This document shows positions 9,013 to 20,439 of a stretch of DNA of 64,000 nt, in pieces; position 1 is the first letter of the stretch, and every line of letters begins with the position of its first letter. The notes below the pieces were generated by a model, which was not told the DNA's origin, did not search any database, and worked only from the letters and a program-made list of their open reading frames with translations. The position numbers were made by a program, and so were the translations under genes. The stretch comes from Sinohyriopsis cumingii (Eukaryota > Mollusca > Bivalvia > Unionida > Unionidae). The DNA lies in assembly GCA_028554795.2 (NCBI GenBank), contig JAPYKE020000037.1:1744501-1808500 (forward strand). Direction: 5' to 3'.

Positions 9013-9597
9013 GCCCAGTTCTTTCTAAATCAATCAGTTGTATGTTTGACATATTTTAAGTGTAATTAGCTATCAAGTAAAAATTTGCCTGTTTCATTTC
9101 GATTTAGAATTTAGTGTAGAGAACATACTTAGTATTTCTATCAAGTGTAAATCAATACGTGATATAAGTCACACTTTCGATGCTTTATTGATGTTACATA
9201 TTTTTTCAGGTTTTTTATTTAATAATTTTGTGCTATATTTTGGTTCGAAAAGGTCAAATTTAAAATCTTTCAGCCATTTATGATTAAAAAGGCGTTTGCA
9301 GAACCAAATTAAAAAAAAAAACAACATACATTTAGATATTCTCGGAGCAGACAATCCCTGATGATTACCTCTCATGGGGCTGGGTTGCAGGTGAACTAGC
9401 CATTTACCTCCATCCTCAATGTTTCTTCACCAGGCTAATAGTTCGAACTACATCCCTCCAACGTTGGGCTTTCAATTGAGTTAGCTTTCTCCCTCATTAT
9501 CAGTATAGTTGGTTGACTGTTCGTTGCACAGGGTTACTTCACATATGTCATCAAGTCCCTGTCTAGGATTAGTTAACTGTACGCATGTATTACAACA

Positions 9598-9690
9598 ATG
9601 TCCGCTTGAGACCAAGTTAAGAAAAAACTTATTCCCGGAGGTGCAAATCGGCATCGAAATCAACAATTGAAACGCCGGTTACACTTTCTT
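9598..9690 (+). repeat. Direct repeat E, copy 2
   Basis: Partner of 8907-9012. Both lie in the same orientation with no coding content. Confidence 0.5.
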
Positions 9691-9952
9691 CGTCTAAATC
9701 TGCCTGGTTCATTTTCGAATGATGTAACAAGTCATTTTATTTTCTCAAGATTTTTCTCTTCTTGCCCATGCTTCTTCCAGATAAGACTAAACTATTTTTC
9801 TTGACTTATCATCAAACATTAAGACATTAAGACAACAAGTGATGGAACTAACTGAATATACGTACGCAATTACCCTGATTTTATAGGATGGAAAATAACT
9901 CTCGTCACTGCCTTTGTCTTGGGTGACATCAAATAACCACAAAACAATCTCC

Positions 9953-10110
9953 TAGGGCACCGAGTGACCGAGTGGTTTAAATCTTTCACCGTTACGGATC
10001 ACTGCCATCACGGGTTCTTCCTCCACCATTTATACTGGCCGCCATGTTTAGCCTATCTTGTGCTGAAAAATGGCGTTAAAACCCTATCACAACAACAACA
10101 ATCTCCTGCA
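9953..10110 (+). repeat. tRNA-derived SINE family B, copy B1 (internally deleted)
   Basis: Begins with a tRNA-like head CACCGAGTGACCGAGTGGTTTAAA (A-box of Ser/Leu-tRNA type) and lacks the middle, then carries the conserved 3' part TTCTTCCTCCACCATTTATACTGGCCGCCATG...GTGCTGAAAAATGGCGTTAAA and ends in an (ACA)n tail. The same 3' part is present at 30354-30602 and, inverted, at 62685-62925. Confidence 0.7.
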
Positions 10111-10373
10111 TGATTATGGTAAGAAATGCGGTGTGAACCGTTGGAACCTGGTTGCTTTGTGACTTAAATAAGATTCAAATACGATATCAAACATGTCTTG
10201 GTGTCAATGTTAGATTCAGACGATCTTGTGTATAACTTCAGACTGTCTCGGCGCCTTGTATCAAGAGACATGGTAGCAATGGGAGTGGAAACAGTTTTGA
10301 TCAAATGCTCACTCTAAGGCTGCATAGGTGACGTTGCCAATTAATATTTATGTCACTTACATCAATTTCGACC

Positions 10374-10720
10374 GCTCCGACGGCCTATTGGTTAGAGCGT
10401 CCGCCTCGGATGCGGGAGGTCGTGGGTTCAAACCCCGGCCAAGTCATACCAAAGACTTCTAAAAATGGTACTAACTGCTGCTTCGCTAGGCGCTCAGCAT
10501 TAAGATGTTAGTATTAGGACTGGTCGGCCTGGTGTCAGGATAATGTGACTGGGTGGGACATGATGCTACATGTCTGCGGCATGATGCCCCAGTGCTAAAC
10601 ATCACCTTAAGCTGCCACACTGCAGACATAGCGATATGATTGGAAAATTGTTAAAGCTGCGTTAAAAATCTAAATCACACACACACAGACACACACACAG
10701 ACACACACACACACATCACT
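10374..10720 (+). repeat. tRNA-derived SINE family A, copy A1, with (CA)n tail
   Basis: Head with pol III boxes: GGTTAGAGCGTCCGCCTCGG (A-box region) and GGTCGTGGGTTCAAACCCC (B-box). The body CTGGTCGGCCTGGTGTCAGGATAATGTGACTGGGTGGGACAT follows, ending in TTAAAGCTGCGTTAAAAATC and a CACACA microsatellite. It is one of five copies (others at 22318, 25693, 57984, 60146). It is a SINE, not a tRNA gene, because the 3' half does not fold as an acceptor stem and a long conserved body follows. Confidence 0.8.
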
Positions 10721-11195
10721 TTTATCAACGTTCCAGACACATGAGTGACTTGGGTTCTGCTATGTGCTAAAATATATATACAGACGTGCAAGAAGAACAA
10801 TTTTAAATTATTGTTTCTGTTTATAATGATTTCAAATGATAATTTTTTATCATTTATATTATTCTAAACGTTTGTTCAGTGGATGGTTATGACTGGCCGT
10901 CCTCACAAATTCATCACGTACTATGACGCCTTCCAGCCGCAACACATGCATCTCTGGGCTTCTATACAAAGGTTTGCTATTGAGGCGAATAAATGGAGTT
11001 AAAGTGTATAAGAAGAAAGGCTCTCCCTCTATGTCGTATGTAACCGCATTCCGCTCTCTTTTTACCCTGACCAATCAAACTCGCAAAACAGATGCATTGT
11101 CTGTAAAGTGGCAATATCCGCGCACAAATCTACTACAGCTTTGGTGAAAGCTTATCTGTGTAATACTATTCATACGTGACAATATATTTAACTTT
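10721..11195. other. No recognised feature
   Basis: A+T-rich sequence between SINE A1 and the Penelope-like remnant. Overlapping short frames at 10859-11147 on both strands show no motif that I know; the + frame may be a decayed 5' part of the Penelope-like element. Confidence 0.3.
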
Positions 11196-11199
11196 TCAG

Positions 11200-12190
11200 T
11201 TGCATACACAAAAAATGGAGAACGCTAACCTGGAGCTTTCGTCCCAACGCTAAGGACTTCATTAGCAGACTGGTGTGCTCTCTACTATTGGAATTCACAT
11301 ATCACAATAATAGCATCGATCCGGATATTAAATTCACCATCGAAAAAGAACGAAATGGCGGATTATCTTTTTTGGACACAAACATCGTCAGAAACAACGA
11401 CGACACATAGAAAATTACGGTTTATCGTAAACCTACACATGCCTACCAGTACCTTGATTTTGACTCCAACCATCCATTATACGAGAAACTTGGGGTGGTC
11501 AGAACATTACATCATAGACCCAAAGTTGTGACATCTTATCGAACAGGTTTAAAACAAGAACTAGAACGTGTCAATGTTACCCTCAAGATGTGTCATTATC
11601 CGGAATGGACGATTAAGAAGGTTTCCACTACGCTCAACGCTAGTCCGAATGACAATGAAGTGGAAAGTAAACCAACTGGGAGAATAGCTTCGAAAGGCAA
11701 CATCGTCCTACCATATGTAAAAGGGACTTCCGAATGCCTGAAGCGAGTTTTCCAACGAAACAAAATCAATGTATGTTTCAAACCGTATCTGACCCTATGA
11801 CAGATGTTAGTTCACCCCAACGATAGTCTAATAAGAGATATATTTGTGGACCTATCTATCACATTAAGTGTGAATGACAGGATGAAAGAACATTGAGATT
11901 TCATGACTATCAAAGACCAAGTTCATGCTCGTCTGAGGTATGATGGCACATCCACAACGTTTGCCCTGGCTCATACTGTCATTTGGAACTCCGTAAAAAT
12001 CCTAGATCGAGAAACGAGCCTGATTCTAGCGAGGAGTTAAGGAATCGATTTACATCCCTGCGCACAAACCGACGCCGAACAGGGACGGGGGCCGTTACAG
12101 TGGGCTGTTACAGTCTGCCGCATATATGGAACAATCTCTTAACATCACTCACCATTTCATCGAGCGATGTTGACAGTCAGTAATCACAAT
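11200..12190 (+). mobile_element. Penelope-like element remnant (RT C-terminus and degraded GIY-YIG region)
   Basis: Decayed coding sequence on the + strand. Near 11330-11480 it reads IKFTIEKERNGGLSFLDT and then VYRKPTHAYQYLDFDSNHP, the hallmark segment after the RT palm in Penelope-like elements. The frame continues at 11495-11800 with VVRTLHHR, CHYPEWTIKKV and the linker block IVLPYVKGTSE / INVCFKPYLTL. From 11880 to 12183 come scattered blocks (DRMKEH, HTVIWNSVKILDRE) expected of the C-terminal GIY-YIG endonuclease and a closing LPHIWNNLL. Several stops (for example TAG near 11408) show it is dead. The N-terminal RT catalytic part is missing. Confidence 0.75.
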
Positions 12191-12955
12191 AGTCTGCTGA
12201 TGAAGTCTTGAAGAACACTAAATTATTAAACGCTTAATTGAGATTTAAAAAGGCATTCTATATAATAGTTATTGTTTGTAATTTACAATCACTTGACTCT
12301 GATAACGAGCAACTCTGATTACAGTTAACTAAGTTAACCACAAGACTTGTCTATCCAAACCACTAGGATAGGAATCTTTTCAATACCCTACGTTACACGT
12401 AAGATGGGTTGCCTAGTTGGATTTGATCAAACATATATTTTTAAAGTAATATTTGCTTGAACTGGCTTAAGGTATCGATCATTGTAATAGGCTATTTTTT
12501 TCAAGTTTTATTTACGTATGTGAGCGATGTAACAAATGCCCTGACATATTGACTCCTTTGCCCTTGACCAGAAATAAATCGAGACGAAATAAATTATAAT
12601 ATTTTATTCAAATATACCGTGCTTGTGATCAAAAGTGTCACACACACTCGTCATATCACATGATCACAGTTAGAAAACACATCGATTTAAAAACCATAGT
12701 AGCTCTTACTCTTCCTCAAATCAAGCATAATTAGAGAACTAATGCAGATAATATCAACATGCATTCAATATATGTAGTTAATTGGATATCTTTTGTGATA
12801 CTACGTTCTAGCCGTACACAACTAAAGATAAGATTTCAAATAGTTATTTTCTTTATGGTTAAATGTCCCATTATAATGTCCATTAAGTTAAACGAGACCA
12901 TAATGGTAATTACTGTATTTAACAGTGAAAGTAACTTGTAATATATGTCATTATA
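12191..12955. other. No recognised feature
   Basis: A+T-rich sequence with short opposing frames (12759-13066) and no motif or repeat that I can place. Confidence 0.4.
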
Positions 12956-12959
12956 GGGA

Positions 12960-13085
12960 TCTGTGTTGGCTAAGTGTTTAGCGTGCCGGACCCACGATCG
13001 AAAGTGTGTATTGTCGAATCCTATCATTGTCTGAGTCATATCGTGGTGTGTCTTTATGCAAGGCAATTTACTACAAATACCTTAG
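12960..13085 (+). repeat. tRNA-derived SINE-like element, family C (single copy)
   Basis: Contains a TGTTGGCTAAGTGTTTAGCGTGCCGG head resembling a pol III A-box and a TTGTCGAATCCTATC B-box about 45 bp on, followed by GTCTTTATGCAAGGCAATTTAC. This head-plus-tail form is familiar from invertebrate SINEs. Only one copy is in the window. Confidence 0.5.
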
Positions 13086-13393
13086 CACTAAATAAACTAC
13101 TTATGTTGATGTGCTGTACAGCATGAAACCAAATAACACTCATATATATCATTCCCATAATTGCTATTTTACTATAAATAATTATTTTCTCTTTTGCGAA
13201 CATTTGCAATTAATTATTCATTAGCGTGCGTATACTTAAAATGATTATTTGATGCATGTTTGGTTTATCTTACTTGCATCTTAAATAAGATGAGTGAAAT
13301 AGATATTTAAACTTTCAATTTAGTTAATTTTTTATCTAATCCTGACAGAGTAGTCGGACGCAAAGTTCTATACAATTCTTGGGAAATATTATC

Positions 13394-13572
13394 TTATGGA
13401 ATAAACAATGTGACAAGCGCTAGAGGTATAATAAGGAATAAGATCAGATGTCCACTTCCTGTGGCCACAGAGATACCGTCGTTTTTCACTAGCGAACCTG
13501 TCGTAGTATTAACTGTTGTCGTATTAACCGTCGTATCCGGTGTTGTAGATATTCCCGCAGTTTCCTTCATAT
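13394..13572 (-). CDS. Last exon of paralogous locus 1: Thr-rich stalk and GPI-anchor-like tail
   Basis: Acceptor TTAACTGTGATTTCAG ends at 13573. The exon opens with two bases completing a split codon and then ATGAAGGAAACT; it codes for a Thr/Asn-rich stalk (TTPDTTVNTTTVNTTT) followed by SVATGSGHLILFLIIP and a hydrophobic end to TAA at 13394. A small-residue triplet (ATGSG) before an uncharged hydrophobic C-terminus is the usual form of a GPI-anchor signal, so the mature product should sit on the outer face of the plasma membrane. The homologous last exon of locus 3 has the same acceptor position, phase and tail; locus 2 has the same acceptor and tail but in different frames. The listed Met is not the start of the protein. 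Confidence 0.65.
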
Positions 13573-14130
13573 CTGAAATCACAGTTAAAGATACAGAACA
13601 TTTCACTTAGAAATTTGACAAGTCACAATGAATGATTTCTTAATATGGGAATATGTTTGTCAGCACATGTATATTTATTTTTAATATACACCATGCATGT
13701 CACTAAGGTCTGAGAAAGTATTTATGCTGTTTGCTCGCATTTTTGGCAATATAAAATTATTAGATATACATACAAATTTACCACCATTATTTAAATAAAT
13801 AAATCTTGACTTATATGCTGGAAAACCGGGACGACGTGCGAGGAACAAACATATGTTTTACATTTCAACCTTCACCGGAAATATCAAATATGTGTGATGT
13901 TCCATTGTGAAGTAATAGAAGCGCAGTACACGTTGAAATTTGTGGAATGTGATTGATAAATTCCTATTTCACATGACAATTTATGAATTGAATTACTCTA
14001 GTTTAAGTTACTCTGAATCTGATGCTGTTAACGATATATAATACTAGTCTAATAATACGTGATACTACGTCAAGGACAGGTAACTTGTAATGATGTGTGT
14101 GTACTCGAGATGTGAAGCTTGTTGATGCAA
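13573..14130 (-). other. Intron of locus 1 with a block conserved in locus 3
   Basis: Contains a block at about 13850-13960 that matches 57430-57630 of locus 3 (GTTCCA(T/C)TG, ACATATGTTTTACATT, ATTTCACAT). On the - strand it could hide another small exon (both copies have pyrimidine-rich sequence ending near the TGTGCT/TGTACT site), but reading frames differ between the two copies, so I do not call one. Confidence 0.35.
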
Positions 14131-14208
14131 TAGGAAACAGTTTTCAGACGGATCTTTGCAGGGGGTCAATGAGAAGTTGCATTTACTCAGTGAATTTGCA
14201 CTGATGCA
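14116..14208 (-). CDS. Internal Cys-rich exon of locus 1 (LU/three-finger-like)
   Basis: The - strand has a pyrimidine-rich acceptor ACTATACCTTCCAAG just upstream. The exon begins with two bases that complete the split Gly/Ala codon left by the 52-nt signal exon (phase 1), giving A-SCISANSLSKCNF and then SLTPCKDPSENCFLLH. Four Cys in the pattern C-x7-C-x6-C-x6-C directly after a signal peptide resemble the first half of a Ly6/uPAR (LU) domain; with the GPI tail this is the usual LU protein layout. The GT expected at the exon end by comparison with locus 3 is CT here, so the donor is uncertain. Homologous sequence in locus 3 (about 57735-57810) has lost its Cys. Family assignment is inference. 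Confidence 0.45.
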
Positions 14209-14339
14209 AGAGGCTTGGAAGGTATAGTTCATCATCAGGAATAAGCAGACCATAATGACATAAGTTTCTGCTCTATCCTCTCTGATTTGCTTTTGCATTT
14301 TGCAACGACATAGAAGACGAGACATTAACTTGGATACTT

Positions 14340-15999
14340 GTTTGAGATGTTCCCGATATTCCGAAGGGAAGTTTTATTAAGAGGTATAATTCCTGTAGTT
14401 TTTCATCTTAATGTATTTTTGTGTGCATCCAGCAATAGGTCACGAATCTCATTTAAGAAAGGTTATGCGGCAATTTATTTACTCAGGTGACCTAAACGGG
14501 CGTACAAACATAAAACCCTATAATCACCGTTAATAAGTACAATAACTTGGAATGAAATGCCAGGGATGAAATTACAGCATTAAAAAGAATAATACTTAAA
14601 GGACTTGGAGATCTATTTCAGATAAAGCATATAGTCATATGAACGTTTTAATTTGTATGGATAAATATCTGAAGACGTTATTCAGTCATAAAATATAATT
14701 TATTTGATCGGTAAAAGCTCTGAGCGATCGGATTTACTAAACAACACAAGAAACAAATGACAGGACTGATTATTTCACATTGCACATACCTATATATCAA
14801 CAGCTTATAGGAACGTCATTGCCGGAATGGGTGAAGAAACTGAAGCCAGGTTTAATTAGAATAAGAAATACAGTAGGCGTTTCTATTATCCATTTGAATT
14901 TTTATCGGATACACAAGGAGTTAGTGGAAAGATAGACAATCAAACTAATTGAGATATGTACATTCATTCACATGTGAGATGTTACGGCAAAGTGTAAACA
15001 ACAAAATGCACATATTCTGAACAAACAAAACAGCCATAAACATTCCCTCAACGTTTATCTTTATGAAAATTCAATAATAGTAATAAAAAAAGCTTCCTAA
15101 ACAGCTAATTTAACGATGCGTTGGGTAACATTGCAAAATTAGTGTGTCGGGAATTAAAACCAATATATGCAAAACCTTTATCTTCACAATAATAAAACAC
15201 ATGTACCATCTGCAAAGAAAAATTTATGACAAAATTTGAGATTCCGAAGACCGTCCACAAAAGGTACGATTATCATGATCACTTAAGGGGTAAATAATAA
15301 ATGTCGTTTGAATTATAAATTACTCAAAATGAATATCATTGTTGGTTCATAAAATGTATTGTCTTGATAATAATTGTTCATTAATATAATTATATAGATG
15401 GTGCCGATGAAATTGAAAAACTCATACCGAACTAAATTGTCTTAAGTAGGGATTGCATAGATTATATGTGGCTAGGAGAAAGAAAAGAAATAACAATTAA
15501 AAAGACAACCATATTTGTGTAACAGCTGAACATTCATGGTACTTTTTGTATAACAACTGGCTAGACATTAAGTGATGCATAGGTTACAAACATTAATTAA
15601 AGCCTTTGCAAATATACAGTCATATTCCCCAGTGGAACGTGTTTCAGATTACTCGATATTCATATTCAGCATGTGATGGGACATGTTATCCCTAAAAGCA
15701 TTTTTATATGTAAATGTCAAATAACCAAAGAAAGATACACTTATACTATGTCACATTTTGTAGTAATTGGGGAAAAAATTACAAACTGCGCCCTACAAAA
15801 TATGATATGTTCTTCATGACCATGAGTAAATTAAGAGGTGGACTTAGCATGGCACTACATATATGCTGAAGCAAATTATAAATGTCACCAGAACAAATGA
15901 TGGTGAATACGGAAACGTCAAGGTCGTTTATAATGTACCTGGTACAACAGAAGTCTATCAGAGAATATTTGAATGTTCCAGTGCCGGCTCGTGAGATTA
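14340..15999 (-). other. Long intron of locus 1, colinear with locus 3
   Basis: No gene. Blocks at about 14759-14815, 15045-15075 and 15132-15195 match 58640-58700, 59280-59330 and 59393-59455 of locus 3 in order and orientation, for example GGAATTAA(A/G)ACCAAT(A/G)TATGCAAAACC. This shows that both regions descend from one duplicated locus. Confidence 0.55.
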
Positions 16000-16175
16000 T
16001 AACAAACACAGCTCGATCATAAAAAATAATGCAGATTTTGTTTTGCAGTTGTTAAATGTGACGGGAAAACTGAGTTGCCAACGTTGTATCGTGGCCTGGA
16101 CTAAGTTAAGGCATTTATTGAATCATTCGAGATCGGCAACAACTTGCCTCACCCGCAGACATAAAAAGTATTCTG

Positions 16176-16493
16176 ATGACACGAGTTTGCACCAAAACCC
16201 ATTGTTTGATCTGCAGCGAACATGACAGTTTCACCGACAAATATGTCATATCACTGGCGGGTAACAATGAGCTGCACTCAAATGCTAAAAACGAGGCTGA
16301 GAAAGAGTTCTTCAAACTTACGAATAGTACAGTCTTTGGGAAAAATATGGATAATCATCCAAGAGAATACGCTTTTATCATGCCAGTGATAGTGAGCAAG
16401 ACAAACGTTGCAGGTTTTCAGCAGAGGTATATTTTCGTTGCTGAAACTAATGAGCAAAATACTTTATTCACAACCCCGATAATGAAAACGTGA
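16176..16493 (+). pseudogene. Isolated Maverick/Polinton PolB fragment
   Basis: The block EAEKEFFKLTNSTVFGKNMDN lies at about 16280-16360 in an otherwise unremarkable frame; its core FFKLTNSTVFGKNM is the motif B region (NxxFGK) typical of Maverick/Polinton family B polymerases. No other polymerase motif is visible on either side, so this is a short scrap left inside the intron of locus 1. It differs from the polymerases at 1 kb and 35 kb and so comes from another element. Confidence 0.65.
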
Positions 16494-16499
16494 CTGGAG

Positions 16500-17930
16500 C
16501 TAGGCATCTAATAAAATGAATATTTAGAAATGTCAGTATTCGGGGTGTACTTTACATCGTAGGAAGGTGAATCTAATTACCTTCAGCATTAACCATCAGT
16601 TATTTTAGTTCATACCTCTCTGACTGAAAGAGTCTGGCATTGTCAGTTTCAAACATGGCAAGTTACATTTGCAATTCTAGTGTGACATTATCACTGAATC
16701 CCTACAGCCTACAGACAGAAAGTATAGCCTTTAGCTGCCATCCTGTGAAGACGCTATTAAGAAGAAGAAGCAGTGATGTCATCATTCATTAAGATTCCCG
16801 AGTATACTTTTAATTTAGCTTTTTATTTTATTAGTGTCTTTTCAGTATTTTAATTTGTTAGAATTGTATTCCCTTTGATAGGATTTTCAGCGGATGATAT
16901 AACAAGGCATAAAGATAACATTATAACTGTTTTCTAACCTTCGTGTAATATTGTAATAAATTATGACTTGCCCGCAAAGCAAATTTTAAAGAGCTTATCA
17001 TATTGAATCAAACAGAATACTATTAAGTTTAACTGCTCAGCCAATACAATTTCCGTGAATGTGTTCTAGGTCTTCTCGGATTTGACTGACTCAACGTTAA
17101 ACGTTTCTGATAGATGTCTTTGTTGTTGTCCGACTTATTTATGGATTTAATCAGAAGCATCGATGTTGCACTTGACTAGTGTAGAGTGCTGTAAACAAGA
17201 TTTAATTGAAAATAAAAAAATCATGTATAATGAAATCTTTTTAAAAGGGATTTAAGGGACAAGACATTTTGAATTGTTTTGTTACAATATTGGGCAATAC
17301 TTATAGTTGGCGAACTGACGCGATGAATTGATAGAAGGGGCGACCGATGAAGGAATATATTTTGTGATTAACGGGATAACTTGATTTCTGAAGAGATACA
17401 AATGAATCGCCATTTCCAAACGGAGAAAGAGAAAAATTAAACATTTAAATCCATCTTATCTTAATTTAAAGAGTGCATGGACTGTAAATCTAAGCGTTGT
17501 GAAGATGATCGAAGTAAAGAATAAATGGAATGATATGCGCATGAACTCAATCGCCAGTCAAGAGGAATTTAACAGCTAGTAACACTTGTCTACAATGTGT
17601 TAGAAGTCGTCTGCTTCAGATATAAAATGTGCTATTTATTATGGATTTTGTTGTGCTTAATTCAAATATGACAATTAAAATAACTGATTGGCTACTGTTT
17701 CCAAGATACTTAAGATTTAACTTTTTACTTCTATATATATTGTGTAGATAATAGAGTTTTAATCATATATGGTAAACCTAGGTCTTGTCATGTGTTTATG
17801 GCTGCTTTACATGATAATATTGCACCTGTCCTGTTTATATAACACTTTAACATACAGCAAAAGGGTTATATAAATAAAATGTGTTATGAAACAAAAGGCA
17901 AAAATATATTATATATATATATAAGTAAAT
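16500..17930. other. No recognised feature
   Basis: A+T-rich intronic sequence of locus 1, with a short (TA)n run near 17910-17925. I see no exon or repeat. Confidence 0.4.
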
Positions 17931-17939
17931 AGTTTAGTA

Positions 17940-19460
17940 CTTATTCAGTGTCTACTCGGTGATTCTTGACTTGTCTCTTGTATTCATTAAATGGAACATC
18001 TCGTGTCACTGTCCATCGATAGTCTGCAAGCATTGATGGGCCCCATTAGCCCATATAGAGTTTCACCATTGTTGCGATGTCCTGATGAAATCGCTCGCCG
18101 TGCTTGTCGCTCACTGCTAAGCAGTTCTGTTGAAACAAATCTAGATGAGAGTGCAAACATGTCTCTTTAGTGATATGTTGCAATCAAGGCTTGTATATGC
18201 CTTGAGGAGGTTTCCCACTAACTCAATGTAGTTGTCTGCCTTGTTGTTTCCTAGAAAATATATTGCCACTAACTGGAAGGTTTTCCATGCCGTCTTTTTC
18301 AATTGCATCATCTCAAAGATGTTCATGAATCTGATGACCATCAACGACACCTTCCTTTATCTTAGCTTGAATTAACCTTGGACATGTTCCACGGAGGTAC
18401 TTGAAAGTTGCTTTATGGTTTGTCCATGGCCTTGACACAATTCTTCATAAGACCCAGCTTGATGTGCAAGTGAGGTAACAAAATCTTCCTTGATTCAACA
18501 AGTGGTGGATGTTGAACACTTTTTCTCTCAGTACTCAATGACTGTCGGAGTGGCCAATCTCTCTCGATGAAGTGGGGATCTCTCGCACGACTATCCCATT
18601 CACAGAAAAAAACAGCAGTGCTTTGTGCATCTAGTCTGCTGATTCAGCAAGAGAGGAAGAACCTTCAAATCGCCACAAAGCTGCCACTGATGTTGCTCAT
18701 TGTTTATGCAACTCAACATCTGTTTCATGTTTTCATAGGTTTCTTTCATTTTGACTGAATGGCCAACTAGAATTGATGGCAAAATATTGCCCTTATGAAG
18801 CAAAACAGATTTAAGACTCGTCTTCAATGAATAAATGAACAGTCTCTACACATCTGGATCATGAACGATGATGAGGGCTGCCATAACACCATCGATGTTG
18901 TTGCAGGCTACAAAGATCACCTTCCGTGAAGAAGAATGGCACATGTGCCTTTTGACGGTCACGGAATGAGGAAACCCTAATATCGCCTGCCAGGAGATTC
19001 CACTGCTGGAGTCTAGAGCCCAACAGATCTTTCCAAATCCCTAACAAAATCATTCAGTTCACATTGTGTTGTGAGGTGTGGTTCAGAGTAGAATGATGGG
19101 AGAAAATATTGGTCATGTGACATTAATGGTTCAGGACTAAAAGTTTCATCCTCTTCATCATCCTTGTCTGACCCAAGTGAGAATGACTCTGGTGCATGAG
19201 GAACTGGCAGTCCTTCTCCGTAGGATACCTGCCTGTTTGTTAAATACACGGTACACTTTTTCTTCTTTGACACACCTTACCCAACTGGAGGCACCATGCA
19301 AAAGTAACAATTGCTGATATGACATGTTGGCTCACTCCAAATCATTGGCACTGCAAGAGGCATATATTTTTTTTCCTATTCAACCATTGGCAAAGATTTG
19401 TTGCAAAAGTGTTCCAGCACATGTTTGGGGCCCACCTATTGTCCTGATCTCCAATTATTC
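17940..19460 (-). pseudogene. Decayed multi-copy transposon-like gene (unclassified, widespread in invertebrates)
   Basis: On the - strand, fragments in changing frames form one protein. It starts near 19380 with VPMIWSEPTCHISNCYFC (a CxxC-type finger) and a Ser/Glu/Asp-rich linker (19013-19273), then LNDFVRDLERSVGL. Further on come TSLKSVLLHKGNILPS (18780-18830), CGDLKVLPLLL, KHCCFFLCEWDSR (18600-18650), AWKTFQLVAIYFLGNNKADNY (18141-18350) and a degraded tail before 17940. I recognise this order from a repeated hypothetical-protein family common in arthropod, hydra and mollusc assemblies, probably a transposase-related mobile gene; its class is not certain. Many stops and frame changes. Confidence 0.6.
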
Positions 19461-19464
19461 AGCC

Positions 19465-20430
19465 AAAATAAAGGTGACAGGCTTGCGTAAAAATAGTGGC
19501 TATACTGCGCTTTTGTGATGCAAACGTCACTTCACCACAAACAAAGCAGACGGTATCTGCATTGTTCACACAAGTACGAGGAATCTTGCTCACTTTGGCT
19601 AAACAGAAATGTGTCCCTTTGCAAAATCAGACATCGACAAATAAGAAAGCACGACACTGTATGATTTCTAGAGCTGATAAAGGACAATTTGTTCAGCAGA
19701 GTGACGTAAGCTTAGTTATGATTGCATCAGCCAAGACGTCTAAAAATAGTTTTACCTAAAATGAAAGTACTGTTCGAACCCAGTCCTAGATGTATTTATA
19801 GATCACGTTAAAGATGTATTTTAGTCATTTCTGGTTTAAATTGAGATCCCTTCCTTTATAATTCATTTATCCTCCGCCATTCCCAAATCAAGGGTTGTAT
19901 ATACTGACCAATCATCATATCTTTAAAACTGGAGCTAGTCAAAAATTTTAAGCATCATTCTCGTTCCCAGTGACCCACAATTAGTAAGGTTTTACTACAT
20001 TTGTTTCGGAAGCATTTTTGCTGGGAACCAGATAATTATCTGCACTAACCCTCCGGTTTCTATTTGATGTCGTTAATGGCTTCCCGATTTTTTTCAGATT
20101 AATATATATCAAGAAATTGACAATTGAAGGCACCAACGAGCGCTTTATTCCAAGCTTCAACTGTTTGAACAGTTTGCTACATTTACGATAAATGAAATGA
20201 ACTGAGATTCATTCCGATTTAGTATATGCTATTTTTCCAATCAGTGATTAAGGTGGATGGAATTGTATCATCATTCTAAAGTAAATATCTTGATAGTAAA
20301 ATATACAATTTTTATATTGCTCTTTTCTGACTTTACAGCGGTCTTGTTAAGCAGACAATTCAAACTTTTCACTGGTGTTCATGTATGTAATAACACAATT
20401 TTTAATTCCGAGGAAACAAAGAGTCTTAAT
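19465..20430. other. No confident feature
   Basis: The part up to about 19760 may still belong to the decayed transposon-like gene (Cys-containing fragments on the - strand). From 19760 to 20430 I see only A+T-rich intronic sequence of locus 1. Confidence 0.35.
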
Positions 20431-20439
20431 GTTCCAGTA

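Larger units (their letters stand above)
7821..9950. other. Non-coding stretch with one doubtful degenerate coding block
   Basis: Mostly no recognisable content. The - strand frame 8692-8913 (73 codons, Lys/Glu-rich) ends at a TGA, and the same frame continues through 8590-8690 in Ala/Thr/Val/Ile-rich hydrophobic sequence without a stop until about 8574. This could be a decayed exon of a host gene with a transmembrane-like segment, but I do not recognise it. A direct repeat at 8907-9012 and 9598-9690 is listed separately. Confidence 0.35.

Noticed and set aside
10374-10450. tRNA gene
   Set aside because: Has A and B boxes, but the 3' half lacks a matching acceptor stem and a conserved 250-bp body follows; four more copies exist. 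It is a SINE head.
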